Part shown: in pieces, positions 33,441 through 41,287 of the stretch | Layout of the letters: each line of letters begins with the position of its first letter | Position numbering within the stretch: position 1 is the stretch's first letter | Assembly: GCA_900754285.1 (NCBI GenBank) | Contig: CAAECB010000020.1 | Coordinates: 1-42,406, forward strand | Length of the DNA stretch: 42,406 bases | Origin: Clostridia bacterium | GTDB taxonomy: Bacteria > Bacillota > Clostridia > TANB77 > CAG-508 | Direction: 5' to 3' | Position numbers and translations under genes: made by a program | The notes under the pieces: generated by a model | The model's input: the letters and a program-made list of their open reading frames with translations, nothing else | Told to the model about the DNA's origin: nothing | Database searches by the model: none

Positions 33441-34055
33441 TTATATCTCCATATTTATTAATTCACTTATATCTTCAATTTTTTTATAATATTTATCACA
33501 TTTTCCAAAACCATATTCAGCCCATATAAAGTGCAATCCATTCATATTTGCTGATTCACAATCCTTCTTTGTGTCTCCAACATATATAGCTTTTGCAATT
33601 TTATTTCTCTTAATTAATTCTTTTATATTTTTTTCTTTGCTTAATCCTGTATTACCTGAACATTCATAATCTTTAAAATACTTTTCTATGGAATAATGTT
33701 CTAAAAAAGCTTCTATATATCCTGATTGACAATTGCTCACAATATATAAATTATAATTATTGGATAAATCTTTAATTGTTTTAATTGTATTTTTATAAAT
33801 GTGCCCCCCATTTTTCTTTAAATATTTATTCTCATTTTCCTGACATTTAGTAATAAATTGATTTCCTTCTTCACTATTTCCCTTAAATAAATATTCAATT
33901 ATTTCATCTTTTGTAAATCCCATTATTTGTTTAATCTTTTCTTGATTAATCTTAATATTATAATTTTCAGCTACTTCTTTCCATACTTGTTCAATTTCTA
34001 TTGATGTATCCCATAATGTCCCATCTAAATCAAATATAATTGCTTTGTCTAACAT
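33441..34055 (-). CDS. HAD-superfamily phosphatase
   Basis: 204 residues of the phosphoglycolate-phosphatase-like HAD subgroup. Motif I is IFDLDGTLWD (Asp9, Asp11), the cap domain covers about 20-80, motif II is YIVSNCQSG, motif III has Lys in KEKN, and motif IV is YVGDTKKDCESA. Substrate unknown. The ATG at 34055 has TAGGAG upstream and lies 10 nt after the Nudix gene, so the two are co-transcribed. Confidence 0.88.
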   Translation of the reverse strand: MLDKAIIFDLDGTLWDTSIEIEQVWKEVAENYNIKINQEKIKQIMGFTKDEIIEYLFKGNSEEGNQFITKCQENENKYLKKNGGHIYKNTIKTIKDLSNNYNLYIVSNCQSGYIEAFLEHYSIEKYFKDYECSGNTGLSKEKNIKELIKRNKIAKAIYVGDTKKDCESANMNGLHFIWAEYGFGKCDKYYKKIEDISELINMEI

Positions 34056-34064
34056 TTTTATCTC

Positions 34065-34556
34065 CTATTTTAATTTTAAATAATCTAAACATAATTCAAA
34101 AAATTCTGTATGACTTTCAGAAAAAGCTTCATTTTTTATTAATTCATTTATTTCTTCTATTGTAGCCCATTTTACATCTTCCACTTCTTCTTTCTGAATT
34201 TTTATTTTCTTTATATCTATATCTTCTTTTAAATAATAAATATCAACAAAATCATCTTCGGTTTTTATTGTTTTAAACAATTTAATATTTTCTTTTACTA
34301 TATCAACACCTAATTCTTCTTTAATCTCTGTTATTATCCCCTGTTTACTTGTTTCTCCTGATACTGGGTGTCCTCCTGTAGTAGCCCATTTACCATCTTT
34401 CTTTTTTACTCTCTTTTGAATCAAAAATTCATTTTTACTATTTTGTATAAAAACTACTACAGTTATATAATAACGTCCTTTAGGTACATCTTGTCCTTTA
34501 TAAATTGTTTCTCCTGTTAATTCTTTGTTTTCATCATATAAATCTCTTAATTCCAT
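34065..34556 (-). CDS. Nudix hydrolase (IPP isomerase-like subgroup)
   Basis: 163 residues hydrolysing nucleoside-diphosphate-linked or isoprenoid-diphosphate-like substrates. The Nudix box is GHPVSGETSKQGIITEIKEELGV: all positions of GX5EX7REUXEEXGU fit except the Arg, which is Thr. The two metal-binding Glu of EELG are kept, so activity is possible but altered. N-terminal LYDENKELTGE resembles IDI-type Nudix proteins. It forms a pair with the downstream HAD gene. Confidence 0.82.
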   Translation of the reverse strand: MELRDLYDENKELTGETIYKGQDVPKGRYYITVVVFIQNSKNEFLIQKRVKKKDGKWATTGGHPVSGETSKQGIITEIKEELGVDIVKENIKLFKTIKTEDDFVDIYYLKEDIDIKKIKIQKEEVEDVKWATIEEINELIKNEAFSESHTEFFELCLDYLKLK

Positions 34557-34581
34557 AGTTAATCTCCTTATAAAATTTTTA

Positions 34582-35115
34582 TTATTTTATCATATTAATA
34601 TAAGAGTTTTCAAACATATTTATATCATATTGCTTTTGCCATTTTTTAGATGGTATTTTTCTTTCTCTATATATTTGGTTGTTTATAATTTCTAATAGAT
34701 GATTTTTTAAATCATTTTTATTATTTTTAAAGATATAATTATAATCGTTTCCAACTGCCAACTCATTAAATGTTGGTATATCATTTAATATTGTATATAT
34801 TCCTAACGATAATGATTCTAATGCAGAATATCCAAAACTTTCTGACTTACTTGGTAATACACATATATTTGCAATTTTATATGCTTCGGACATATCATCA
34901 AACCTTATTATTTTTATACTTATATTATTTTCATTTGCCTGTTTTTTTAATGAATCAACAAATTTTTCATATTGTTTATCTAATCCAGTATAAATGATTT
35001 CAATTTTGTTTTTTTCTTCATCTTTCATTAAGCAACAAGTGTCAAGTAATAATTGCGGTTGTTTTTGATTTGGTTCTAGTCTTTGTGGAACAATTATTTT
35101 TGAACTTGTTCTATT
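34582..35115 (-). pseudogene. Glycosyltransferase C-terminal fragment
   Basis: The frame, open from about 35115, reads SSKIIVPQRLEPNQKQPQLLLDT, then KNKIEIIYTGLDKQYEKFVDSL and the GT4 donor-binding end ANICVLPSKSESFGYSALESLSLGIYTILND. This is the C-terminal half of a GT-B glycosyltransferase; its N-terminal ~180 residues are gone. Its beginning overlaps the truncated recombinase, and an ATG at 35028 is inside the conserved domain and no credible start. Most likely a deletion fused the two genes. Confidence 0.65.
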
Positions 35116-35998
35116 GGCATGCCTTTATCAATAGCCATCGTTGCCATTGTTCTTCTAAATTTATGTGGATGTACCTTGTTTATATTTGCTTGTTTTCCTA
35201 AGTTTCTAATAGCAATTTCAATCCCTGATATTCCTAATCTATTATAAGGTTTTATTAATGACACAAATAATGCTTCATTGTTATCTCTCCTTGTTTCTAA
35301 ATATTTCTTTATATACATTTTATTTTGGCACTAAAATAAACTTCTCTTTCACTATTACCTTTACCTAAGACAATACAGCTTCTTTCTTGAAAATTTATAT
35401 CAGCTATATTTAATCTAGTAAGTTCTCCAACTCTCATACCAGTTGAAATTAATAGTTCTAATATTGCTAAATCTCTTACATTTGAGCAAGTATCTCTTAA
35501 TTTTTCTAGATTTTCATCTGTTAATGTTTCTTTAACTCTTCTAGTCGTTTTTACTTTATGAATCCTTCTAACTGGACTTTTTATAATATAATCTTCGTTT
35601 TCTAGCCAGGAAAAGAAACTTGATAATGTTCTTCTTATATTATCTATCGTTACCATACCTGCAGTTGAATTGTTTTTATAATTTGATAAATAATTTCTTA
35701 ATGTTTCTGTTGTAATTTCATTTATTGGAAGATTTACAATATTTAACATTTTTGTTATATTATCTTTATAATAGTTTAATGTTCTAACTGAACAGCCTTC
35801 AATTTCTTTTGATGATATAAATTTATTTAATATTTCTTCATTGTTCTTTTGTATTTCTTGTTTTTGGTTTTGTTCTAATATTTCAATGTGATAATTTAAA
35901 CATATTTCTGTAAGTATCTCTTTTAATTTTATTCTTTGGTTATTATCTAAAAATTCTCCTGCCCAATCAATTACTTTTTCAACGAACAATTCTCTCAT
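35092..35998 (-). pseudogene. Broken tyrosine recombinase (XerC/D-like integrase)
   Basis: From the ATG at 35998 (AAGGAGG upstream): N-terminal SAM-like DNA-binding domain (ISSKEIEGCSVRTLNYYKDNITK), catalytic Arg in STGMRVGEL, Lys region LGKGNSEREVYFS. At about 35318-35325 an A-run is one base short (AAATAAAATG), so a -1 shift is needed to continue MYIKKYLETRRDNNEALFVS and HPHKFRRTMATMAIDKG. The protein then ends at GMPIEQVQK, before the LLGH and the nucleophilic Tyr. It is inactive on two counts. This lesion is not at a CGG codon and is unlike the three recoding sites. Confidence 0.75.
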
Positions 35999-36143
35999 GA
36001 CAATTACCTCCTTACATTTTTCCATAATTTACAATATATAGAACTCTACCTATATTATACAATATTTAATTAACATAATAAAAGATGAGCATATTTTATA
36101 TACCCACCTCAAAATTTATAATTTTTTTATTTAAATTTTAAAA

Positions 36144-36169
36144 TTCAACCTCAGCGACAAATTACTATT
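36144..36169. repeat. 26-nt repeat, copy 2
   Basis: TTCAACCTCAGCGACAAATT followed by ACTATT. It lies just past the GNAT gene stop. AGCGACAA here is mirrored by TTGTCGCT at about 36646-36653 on the other side of that gene. Confidence 0.6.
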
Positions 36170-36172
36170 TTT

Positions 36173-36625
36173 CTAACTAATTACTAAATTGTAATTTGAC
36201 TCTTGCTTATTCCAAGTCATTGTGTATTCTATTTCAGCTGTATCTTTATCTATATTTTCGCTTGTAATTATAAAATCATTCTTTTTATAAAAATTGATAG
36301 CATTTATATTTTTCTTATATACACTTAATGTCAAATTATCTCTGTTTTCTTTTACTTTATTCAATAGAGATGTTCCTATTCCTTTACATTGATTATTTGT
36401 ATCAATAAAAATTCCTTCAATATAATTCTCATTTATTCCTATAAATCCTACAATATTTTCTTTTAAAACATAAACATATATTTCTGCATTTGGTAGAATT
36501 TCTTTTACATAATTATAATTATTTTTCCAATATTCTTTTGATATAAATTTATGAGCTTTTATATTTTCATTTTTCCATATTTGCATTACAGGATTTATAT
36601 CATTTTTTTCAAATTTTCTTATCAT
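36173..36625 (-). CDS. GNAT-family acetyltransferase
   Basis: 150 residues. GNAT motif A is visible as IEGIFIDTNNQCKGIGTSLLNKVK (Q-x-x-G-I-G-T), and motif B as LSVYKKNINAINFYKKNDF. Acyl acceptor unknown. The ATG at 36625 follows TAGGAG. It stands alone between a broken recombinase and the rubredoxin gene and is flanked by short inverted AGCGACAA/TTGTCGCT sequences, so it may be a mobile cassette. Confidence 0.82.
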   Translation of the reverse strand: MIRKFEKNDINPVMQIWKNENIKAHKFISKEYWKNNYNYVKEILPNAEIYVYVLKENIVGFIGINENYIEGIFIDTNNQCKGIGTSLLNKVKENRDNLTLSVYKKNINAINFYKKNDFIITSENIDKDTAEIEYTMTWNKQESNYNLVIS

Positions 36626-36637
36626 TTATTTCTCCTA

Positions 36638-36670
36638 TAACTTGTAAGTTGTCGCTAAAGTTCAAATCAA
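36638..36670. repeat. Short palindromic repeat upstream of the GNAT gene
   Basis: ATAACTTGTAAGTTGTCGCT contains the palindrome ACTTGTAAGT; a near copy (ATAACTTGCAAGTTGTG) lies at about 23195-23212 beside the rhuM remnant. Both are at the edge of accessory DNA. Confidence 0.4.
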
Positions 36671-36701
36671 TACAAGTTTTATCTAATTTAAATTTTCTTA
36701 C

Positions 36702-36736
36702 AAAAAGAGCTTAATTCAATACTAAATTAAACTCTT
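36702..36736 (-). terminator. Rubredoxin terminator
   Basis: AAGAGCTTAATT (36705-36716) pairs with AATTAAACTCTT (36725-36736; one G-T pair), ending in TTTTTG on the minus strand. Confidence 0.7.
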
Positions 36737-36746
36737 AAATCATTTC

Positions 36747-36884
36747 TTATTCTTCTATTTTTTCAAAAAATTCTTTTCCAAGACCGCATAAAGGACATAC
36801 CCAATCAGCTGGTAAATCTTCAAATTTTACTGTTTCTACATTATCATCATAAATATATCCACAAGCTGTACATTTATATTTCAT
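36747..36884 (-). CDS. Rubredoxin, short form
   Basis: Small Fe(Cys)4 electron carrier. 45 residues: CTACGYIYDD (Cys5, Cys8) and DWVCPLCGLGKEFFE (Cys30, Cys33) provide the iron site. Usual rubredoxins have about 52-54 residues; the loop between the two cysteine pairs is about 8 residues shorter (NVETVKFEDLPA directly). AAAGGAGG precedes the ATG at 36884. It sits next to a flavodiiron protein and desulfoferrodoxin, both of which take electrons from rubredoxin. Confidence 0.92.
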   Translation of the reverse strand: MKYKCTACGYIYDDNVETVKFEDLPADWVCPLCGLGKEFFEKIEE

Positions 36885-36900
36885 ATCACAAACCTCCTTT

Positions 36901-38070
36901 TTATTTTTTTATTAAATCATCTGCCATTTCAAATAATTGTAAACAATTTTCTTTTGAAAGTCTAGATTTAATTGTAACTACTGGTTCTATTATATCTATA
37001 TTTTTCATTGTACTCAATATCTCTTTCATACATTTAGCAGAATTTGGAGCCCAAGTTCCATTTTCAATCAGTCCAACAATCTTATTTTGATAATTTTTTT
37101 CTTTTAAATTCAATAATAGGTTCCTCATTGGAGTAAATATTTCCATATTGTAGGTTGAAGAAGCGAATACAACTTTACCATATCTAAATGCATCTTCTAC
37201 TGCTTCTGACCAATCTTCTTTTGATAAATCAACTAAAACAACATTTCTTTCGCCTTTTTCTTCTAAAATCTCCTTTAATTTTTCACAAGCACTATATGTA
37301 TTTCCATGAATTGATGCACAAGCTATATACACTCCTTCGTTTTCTGTTTTATAACTACTCCAAATATTATATTTTTCAATATAATGTTCCAAATTTTCTT
37401 TTAATATTGGCCCGTGTAAAGGACAAATCTTTTCTATATCTAAATTCATAACTTTTTTTAATAGTGTTTGTACTTGAATACCATATTTTCCAACTATATT
37501 AAAATAATATCTTCTGGCTTCACAATCCCAATCTTCTATGGTGTCTAATGTTCCAAATTTACCAAATGCATCTGCTGAAAATAATGTTTTTTCTTTTTCT
37601 TCATATGTCATCATTACCTCTGGCCAATGTACCATTGGTGCCATAATAAATTTCAATTTATGATTTCCTAAGTCTAAAATATCCCCTTCTTTTACTTCAA
37701 TTTTTCTTGAATCTAAATCTTGTATTTCGAAAAATTGTGGTAAAAAGGTAAAAGTTTTTGAATTTCCAACTAACTTTATATTTGGATATTTTTTTATTAA
37801 AGTATCTATATTGTAAGCGTGGTCTGGCTCCAGATGTGAAATAACTAAATAATCTGGATTTCTACCATTTAATACTTTCTCTAAATTTTTAAGCCATTGA
37901 CTAGTTTTTCTTTTATCAATTGTATCCATTATTGCAATTTTTTTATCAATTATTATATATGAATTATATGATATTCCATTTGGAACGTCATATTGATTTT
38001 CAAATAATTCTATATCTTTATCATCAGTTCCAATATATATGATATCATTAGAAATACTATTATCTCTCAT
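36901..38070 (-). CDS. Flavodiiron protein (A-type flavoprotein, FprA-like)
   Basis: Reduces O2 to water (or NO to N2O) with electrons from rubredoxin, protecting anaerobes. The 389-residue protein has a metallo-beta-lactamase-like diiron domain with ligands His79, Glu81, Asp83 (SHLEPDHA), His148 (MVHWPE), Asp167 (SADAFG) and His219 (PLHGP), then a flavodoxin domain from about 250 (VYIACASIHGNTYSACEKL; SSTYN; LIENGTWAP). Length and ligands are complete. The ATG at 38070 has AAGGAATG with the long 12-13-nt spacing common here. The rubredoxin gene follows 16 nt downstream, so the two are one operon. Confidence 0.95.
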   Translation of the reverse strand: MRDNSISNDIIYIGTDDKDIELFENQYDVPNGISYNSYIIIDKKIAIMDTIDKRKTSQWLKNLEKVLNGRNPDYLVISHLEPDHAYNIDTLIKKYPNIKLVGNSKTFTFLPQFFEIQDLDSRKIEVKEGDILDLGNHKLKFIMAPMVHWPEVMMTYEEKEKTLFSADAFGKFGTLDTIEDWDCEARRYYFNIVGKYGIQVQTLLKKVMNLDIEKICPLHGPILKENLEHYIEKYNIWSSYKTENEGVYIACASIHGNTYSACEKLKEILEEKGERNVVLVDLSKEDWSEAVEDAFRYGKVVFASSTYNMEIFTPMRNLLLNLKEKNYQNKIVGLIENGTWAPNSAKCMKEILSTMKNIDIIEPVVTIKSRLSKENCLQLFEMADDLIKK

Positions 38071-38144
38071 TTTTAATCACATTCCTTCCTAGTTACAAAC
38101 CTGATTGAAAAAATTAATTATCCTTCAACCTTAATTATATATAT

Positions 38145-38525
38145 TTATTCAACATCTTTTGCCCAAAGTCCATGTTTATTACAAAAAGAATAAATCTTGC
38201 TTCCTTTAACATATGGAAATATTGCACTTGCTTTTTCATTTGGCAATAAAAATTTCTTTATGATTTTGTTATTTGATGACATTGCAATCCATTCTATAAA
38301 ATGATCTTCTTCCATAACGTGGTTAACCTTGACAATTATTCGATTATCTATAACTTCATAATTTGGTACATGCTTTTCAAAAGCTGCATCTACACTATTG
38401 GGAACTAATTCTATCATTTCCTCTCCGCAACATTTAATACTACAATTATCACAGTTACAATCTTTTATAACTTCAATTAAAGTATTACATTTAGAACATT
38501 TTTTTATTACTAATTCTTTTTCCAT
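38145..38525 (-). CDS. Desulfoferrodoxin (superoxide reductase)
   Basis: Reduces superoxide to peroxide without making O2. 126 residues from the ATG at 38525 (GGAGG upstream; a longer frame start has none). Center I, desulforedoxin-like, has Cys10, Cys13, Cys32 and Cys33. Center II has His52 (EKHVP), His69, His75, Cys115 and His118 (CNKHGLW), all present, with the Glu50-Lys51 pair used in catalysis. Unusual is an extra CNCDNC run (23-28) between the halves of center I, which adds three cysteines and could alter metal binding. It lies upstream of the flavodiiron gene on the same strand. Confidence 0.93.
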   Translation of the reverse strand: MEKELVIKKCSKCNTLIEVIKDCNCDNCSIKCCGEEMIELVPNSVDAAFEKHVPNYEVIDNRIIVKVNHVMEEDHFIEWIAMSSNNKIIKKFLLPNEKASAIFPYVKGSKIYSFCNKHGLWAKDVE

Positions 38526-38631
38526 AAATTTCCTCCATATCAATTTATTTTTATTATAATATAGCATAAGAATAGATAATTAGCAACTAATTTTTGCTAT
38601 ATTTTCTTTCAGATAAGAATAACTTCTAAAA

Positions 38632-38657
38632 TTCAATCTTCACTTTCAAATTACTAG
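38632..38657. repeat. 26-nt repeat, degenerate copy 3
   Basis: TTCAATCTTCACTTTCAAAT followed by TACTAG; it shares both ends with copies 1 and 2 but differs in the centre. It overlaps the stop codon of the QueH-GNAT gene. Confidence 0.4.
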
Positions 38658-39700
38658 TTATCTTTAACTTTTTTCTTTAAATCTTTTGAATAATATATTA
38701 AATCAGTACAAATTAAATCTCCGTCTTTTATTTCTTCTTTATAATTATCTATAAAGAAATTTTTAATTGTTTTCTCATATTTATCAAAACCCTGTTTAAC
38801 ATAGAAAGGAATGTTATTCTCTGTTGTTCCTACCAACATTCTATCGTATTTTTGCTTATAATTACCACACAAAGACTTCAATAATTTTTTTGCATAACCT
38901 TTTCCTCTATATTCTTCTTTGGTAACTAAATTTTTTAATTCTAATGTATTTTTATCAATGTGCAAAATTACTGCTATGGAAATTAGCTCATCTTCCTTTT
39001 TTAAAGCATATACATCAGAACCGTTCAAATACTTATGTATCATGTCTTTTGAAGGATCTGCCTCTAAAAGTAAATCAATATAATCTTCTTTATTTTCTAT
39101 TTTTTTAACTTGCATTCTAGGTTCTCTTGGCAGCTCGTAACCTTTTGGAAAACTAGGTTTCGTGGCATTGCGGTTATAATATCTCATCTCTTCACTAAAA
39201 ATACAACCACAATATTTTTGCATATATAAGCCTAATTCTCTAGCCCTATTTTGACCTTCTCTAAAACCAACCCTAAAATCTCTATACAAAAAATTAACAT
39301 CATATTTTTTAGCCATACATTCAGCAACTTCAACCAAAGCTTCATGATTTTGATATGGACTAACTAGCAAAGTAGTTGTAAATGTATCATATCCATGTTC
39401 TTTTGCATATTTAGCTGTTTGTTCCAAACGTACAGGATAGCAATAATTTTTGCACCTACCGCTTAAGTCTTTAACGGCATTTTTGCAAAATTCATCCAAT
39501 CCATAATCCTCTTCAAAGATAGAATTAACATTTATGCTTTTAGTATATTCTTTTAAGCAATCTCTCCTAGCTTTATATTCCATATATGGATGTATATTTG
39601 GATTAAACCAATACACTGTCGGCTCTATATCTTCATTCCTTAACTCATCTATACAATACACACTACAAGGTGCACAACATGTATGCATTAATAATTTCAT
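38654..39700 (-). CDS. queH: Epoxyqueuosine reductase QueH fused to a GNAT domain
   Basis: QueH carries out the last step of queuosine synthesis in tRNA. Residues 1-200 are QueH (DUF208): HTCCAPCSVYCIDEL (Cys8, Cys9), CLKEYTKS, DLSGRCKNYCYPVRLEQTAKYA, and GLYMQKYCGCIFSEEMRY, supplying the cysteines for the Fe-S/diiron site. Residues from about 215 to 348 form a second domain with GNAT features (LVTKEEYRGKGYAKKLLKSL, MLVGTTENNIPFYVKQGF). The fused length is 348; stand-alone QueH is about 200. The role of the acetyltransferase part is unknown. The ATG at 39700 follows AGAGAGGAAGG. Confidence 0.88.
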   Translation of the reverse strand: MKLLMHTCCAPCSVYCIDELRNEDIEPTVYWFNPNIHPYMEYKARRDCLKEYTKSINVNSIFEEDYGLDEFCKNAVKDLSGRCKNYCYPVRLEQTAKYAKEHGYDTFTTTLLVSPYQNHEALVEVAECMAKKYDVNFLYRDFRVGFREGQNRARELGLYMQKYCGCIFSEEMRYYNRNATKPSFPKGYELPREPRMQVKKIENKEDYIDLLLEADPSKDMIHKYLNGSDVYALKKEDELISIAVILHIDKNTLELKNLVTKEEYRGKGYAKKLLKSLCGNYKQKYDRMLVGTTENNIPFYVKQGFDKYEKTIKNFFIDNYKEEIKDGDLICTDLIYYSKDLKKKVKDN

Positions 39701-39719
39701 TTTATTTACCTTCCTCTCT

Positions 39720-41234
39720 CTAATACATATAACATTTTACATACAAAGTATTACCTATACAAATTTCCTCTTGGTCACTATTTATTATTTTTTCAAAAAC
39801 TTCATTTGGAACATCTTCATTTCTTTGTACCAATCCTTTTTTAGTATAAAAATTTATACATCCAACAGCTGACCAATCTGAACGTATTCCACTATATGTC
39901 AAAACATTTTTATCATATACCTGTGAATAATATGTTTTATTTACTTGGTCTCTAATAGTAATAACTTGTATATTTTCTACTTTACTTTGAGTTTCTTCTT
40001 CATATCTATTTATATAATTCAAAATTTCTCTACATTCCGCTTCTTCTAATTTATTTACTTGTTTATGCTCATACATACAAAAAACATTACAAACTATAAC
40101 TGTTAAAAAATAAATAACAAAGATAGTCTGAGTAGCATATTGCAACATCTTCTTTTCTTTATTTTTACCAAAAAATAAATTAGTTTGAGCTGCAATATAT
40201 AAAAACAATATACCTAGTATACTGCCTATAGCAAATCTTAGTCTACCTGCCCAAAAGCCATTTAATGTAAGAAAATATGTTACTGATCCACTAAAAACTC
40301 CTAAAACGAATAAAATTACCATTTTCACAAAAATTATATATTGATTATTTTTTTCTTTTTGCTTTGTTAAATTTATCAGCAAAATTATTGCAATTGCTAT
40401 TGAAAATATTATAAACAAATAATCAGGATACAAATTACATGTTCTCTTTAATATATCACTTGTATATGCAACTATAAATTTAAAATTTGGAATAATATTT
40501 GCTAAACTACCTAATCTACGCTGATTAGTACCTAATATTTTTTCCGCAATATTAATTACTTCTAAGTCTACAACAACTGCTATTCCTGCAACAATTCCAC
40601 TTTTTATAATATCTATTATATTTTTCTTATAATTTTTTGGATTTTTAACAAAAGTCATTAATGCTATTAAAATAAATACAAATCCTATTGTTCCTTGATA
40701 ACTTATAACCCCTAAAATTGCAAAAATTAGCGCTTTTAAATTATTCCATTTTTTTCCTTCTACTAATTTTATAGCCGTCATTGTATAAAATACTACACTT
40801 AAAGCCATCACAGAACTCTCTAAAAAATACATATTTTCAACATAAGTAAAATTCCAAATTATTGTATAACATATTAATGTTAAAAATATTTTTCCTTTGA
40901 AATCTGATATTTTCACATATCTTTCTATCCACTTTACTATTTGAATTACAGCCAAATTTGATAAAACTATTGCAATTAAAATCGATATTGTATTTGCCCA
41001 TTCAATAGATATATTAAAAATCTTTATTATAAATAAAAACAAAGCTGAAAAAATTCTTCCATCTGTTAAATACCAACTTTTTATATATGTATCATAACCT
41101 ACCTCTGATATAGTATATGTATCTGTAGCATAATGGCCCAAAATAAATTGCATATATATTATTGAACTAAATATGCACAAAACTATAAAAGTTATTCTAT
41201 TAGGATGATTTTTACACCATTCCTTTATTTTCAT
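39720..41234 (-). CDS. GtrII-like polytopic glucosyltransferase-domain protein
   Basis: About 504 residues with some ten membrane helices. It resembles the GtrII (glucosyltransferase, phage/O-antigen modification) membrane family: ILGHYATDTYTISEVGYDTYIKSWYLTDGRIFSALFLFI at the first extracytoplasmic loop, with acidic residues typical of polyprenyl-sugar GT-C enzymes. The C-terminal soluble tail is about 110 residues. Start at ATG 41234, 9 nt from GGAAGG. It follows the QueH gene on the same strand; it probably decorates a cell-surface polymer together with the next gene. Confidence 0.7.
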   Translation of the reverse strand: MKIKEWCKNHPNRITFIVLCIFSSIIYMQFILGHYATDTYTISEVGYDTYIKSWYLTDGRIFSALFLFIIKIFNISIEWANTISILIAIVLSNLAVIQIVKWIERYVKISDFKGKIFLTLICYTIIWNFTYVENMYFLESSVMALSVVFYTMTAIKLVEGKKWNNLKALIFAILGVISYQGTIGFVFILIALMTFVKNPKNYKKNIIDIIKSGIVAGIAVVVDLEVINIAEKILGTNQRRLGSLANIIPNFKFIVAYTSDILKRTCNLYPDYLFIIFSIAIAIILLINLTKQKEKNNQYIIFVKMVILFVLGVFSGSVTYFLTLNGFWAGRLRFAIGSILGILFLYIAAQTNLFFGKNKEKKMLQYATQTIFVIYFLTVIVCNVFCMYEHKQVNKLEEAECREILNYINRYEEETQSKVENIQVITIRDQVNKTYYSQVYDKNVLTYSGIRSDWSAVGCINFYTKKGLVQRNEDVPNEVFEKIINSDQEEICIGNTLYVKCYMY

Positions 41235-41258
41235 TGCATTCATCCTTCCATATTAGTT

Positions 41259-41287
41259 AGTGTTTTTGGGGTCAGACTCAAAAAGCT
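41259..41287. repeat. REP-like palindromic unit, copy 4
   Basis: AGTGTTTTTGGGGTCAGACT followed by CAAAAAGCT, a member of the REP-like family with a changed centre. It fills the gap between two membrane-protein genes. Confidence 0.5.

Noticed and set aside
35309..35330. Recombinase frameshift as a fourth recoding site
   Set aside because: It needs a -1 shift in an A-run, has no CGG, and the gene is also truncated at its 3' end; ordinary decay fits.
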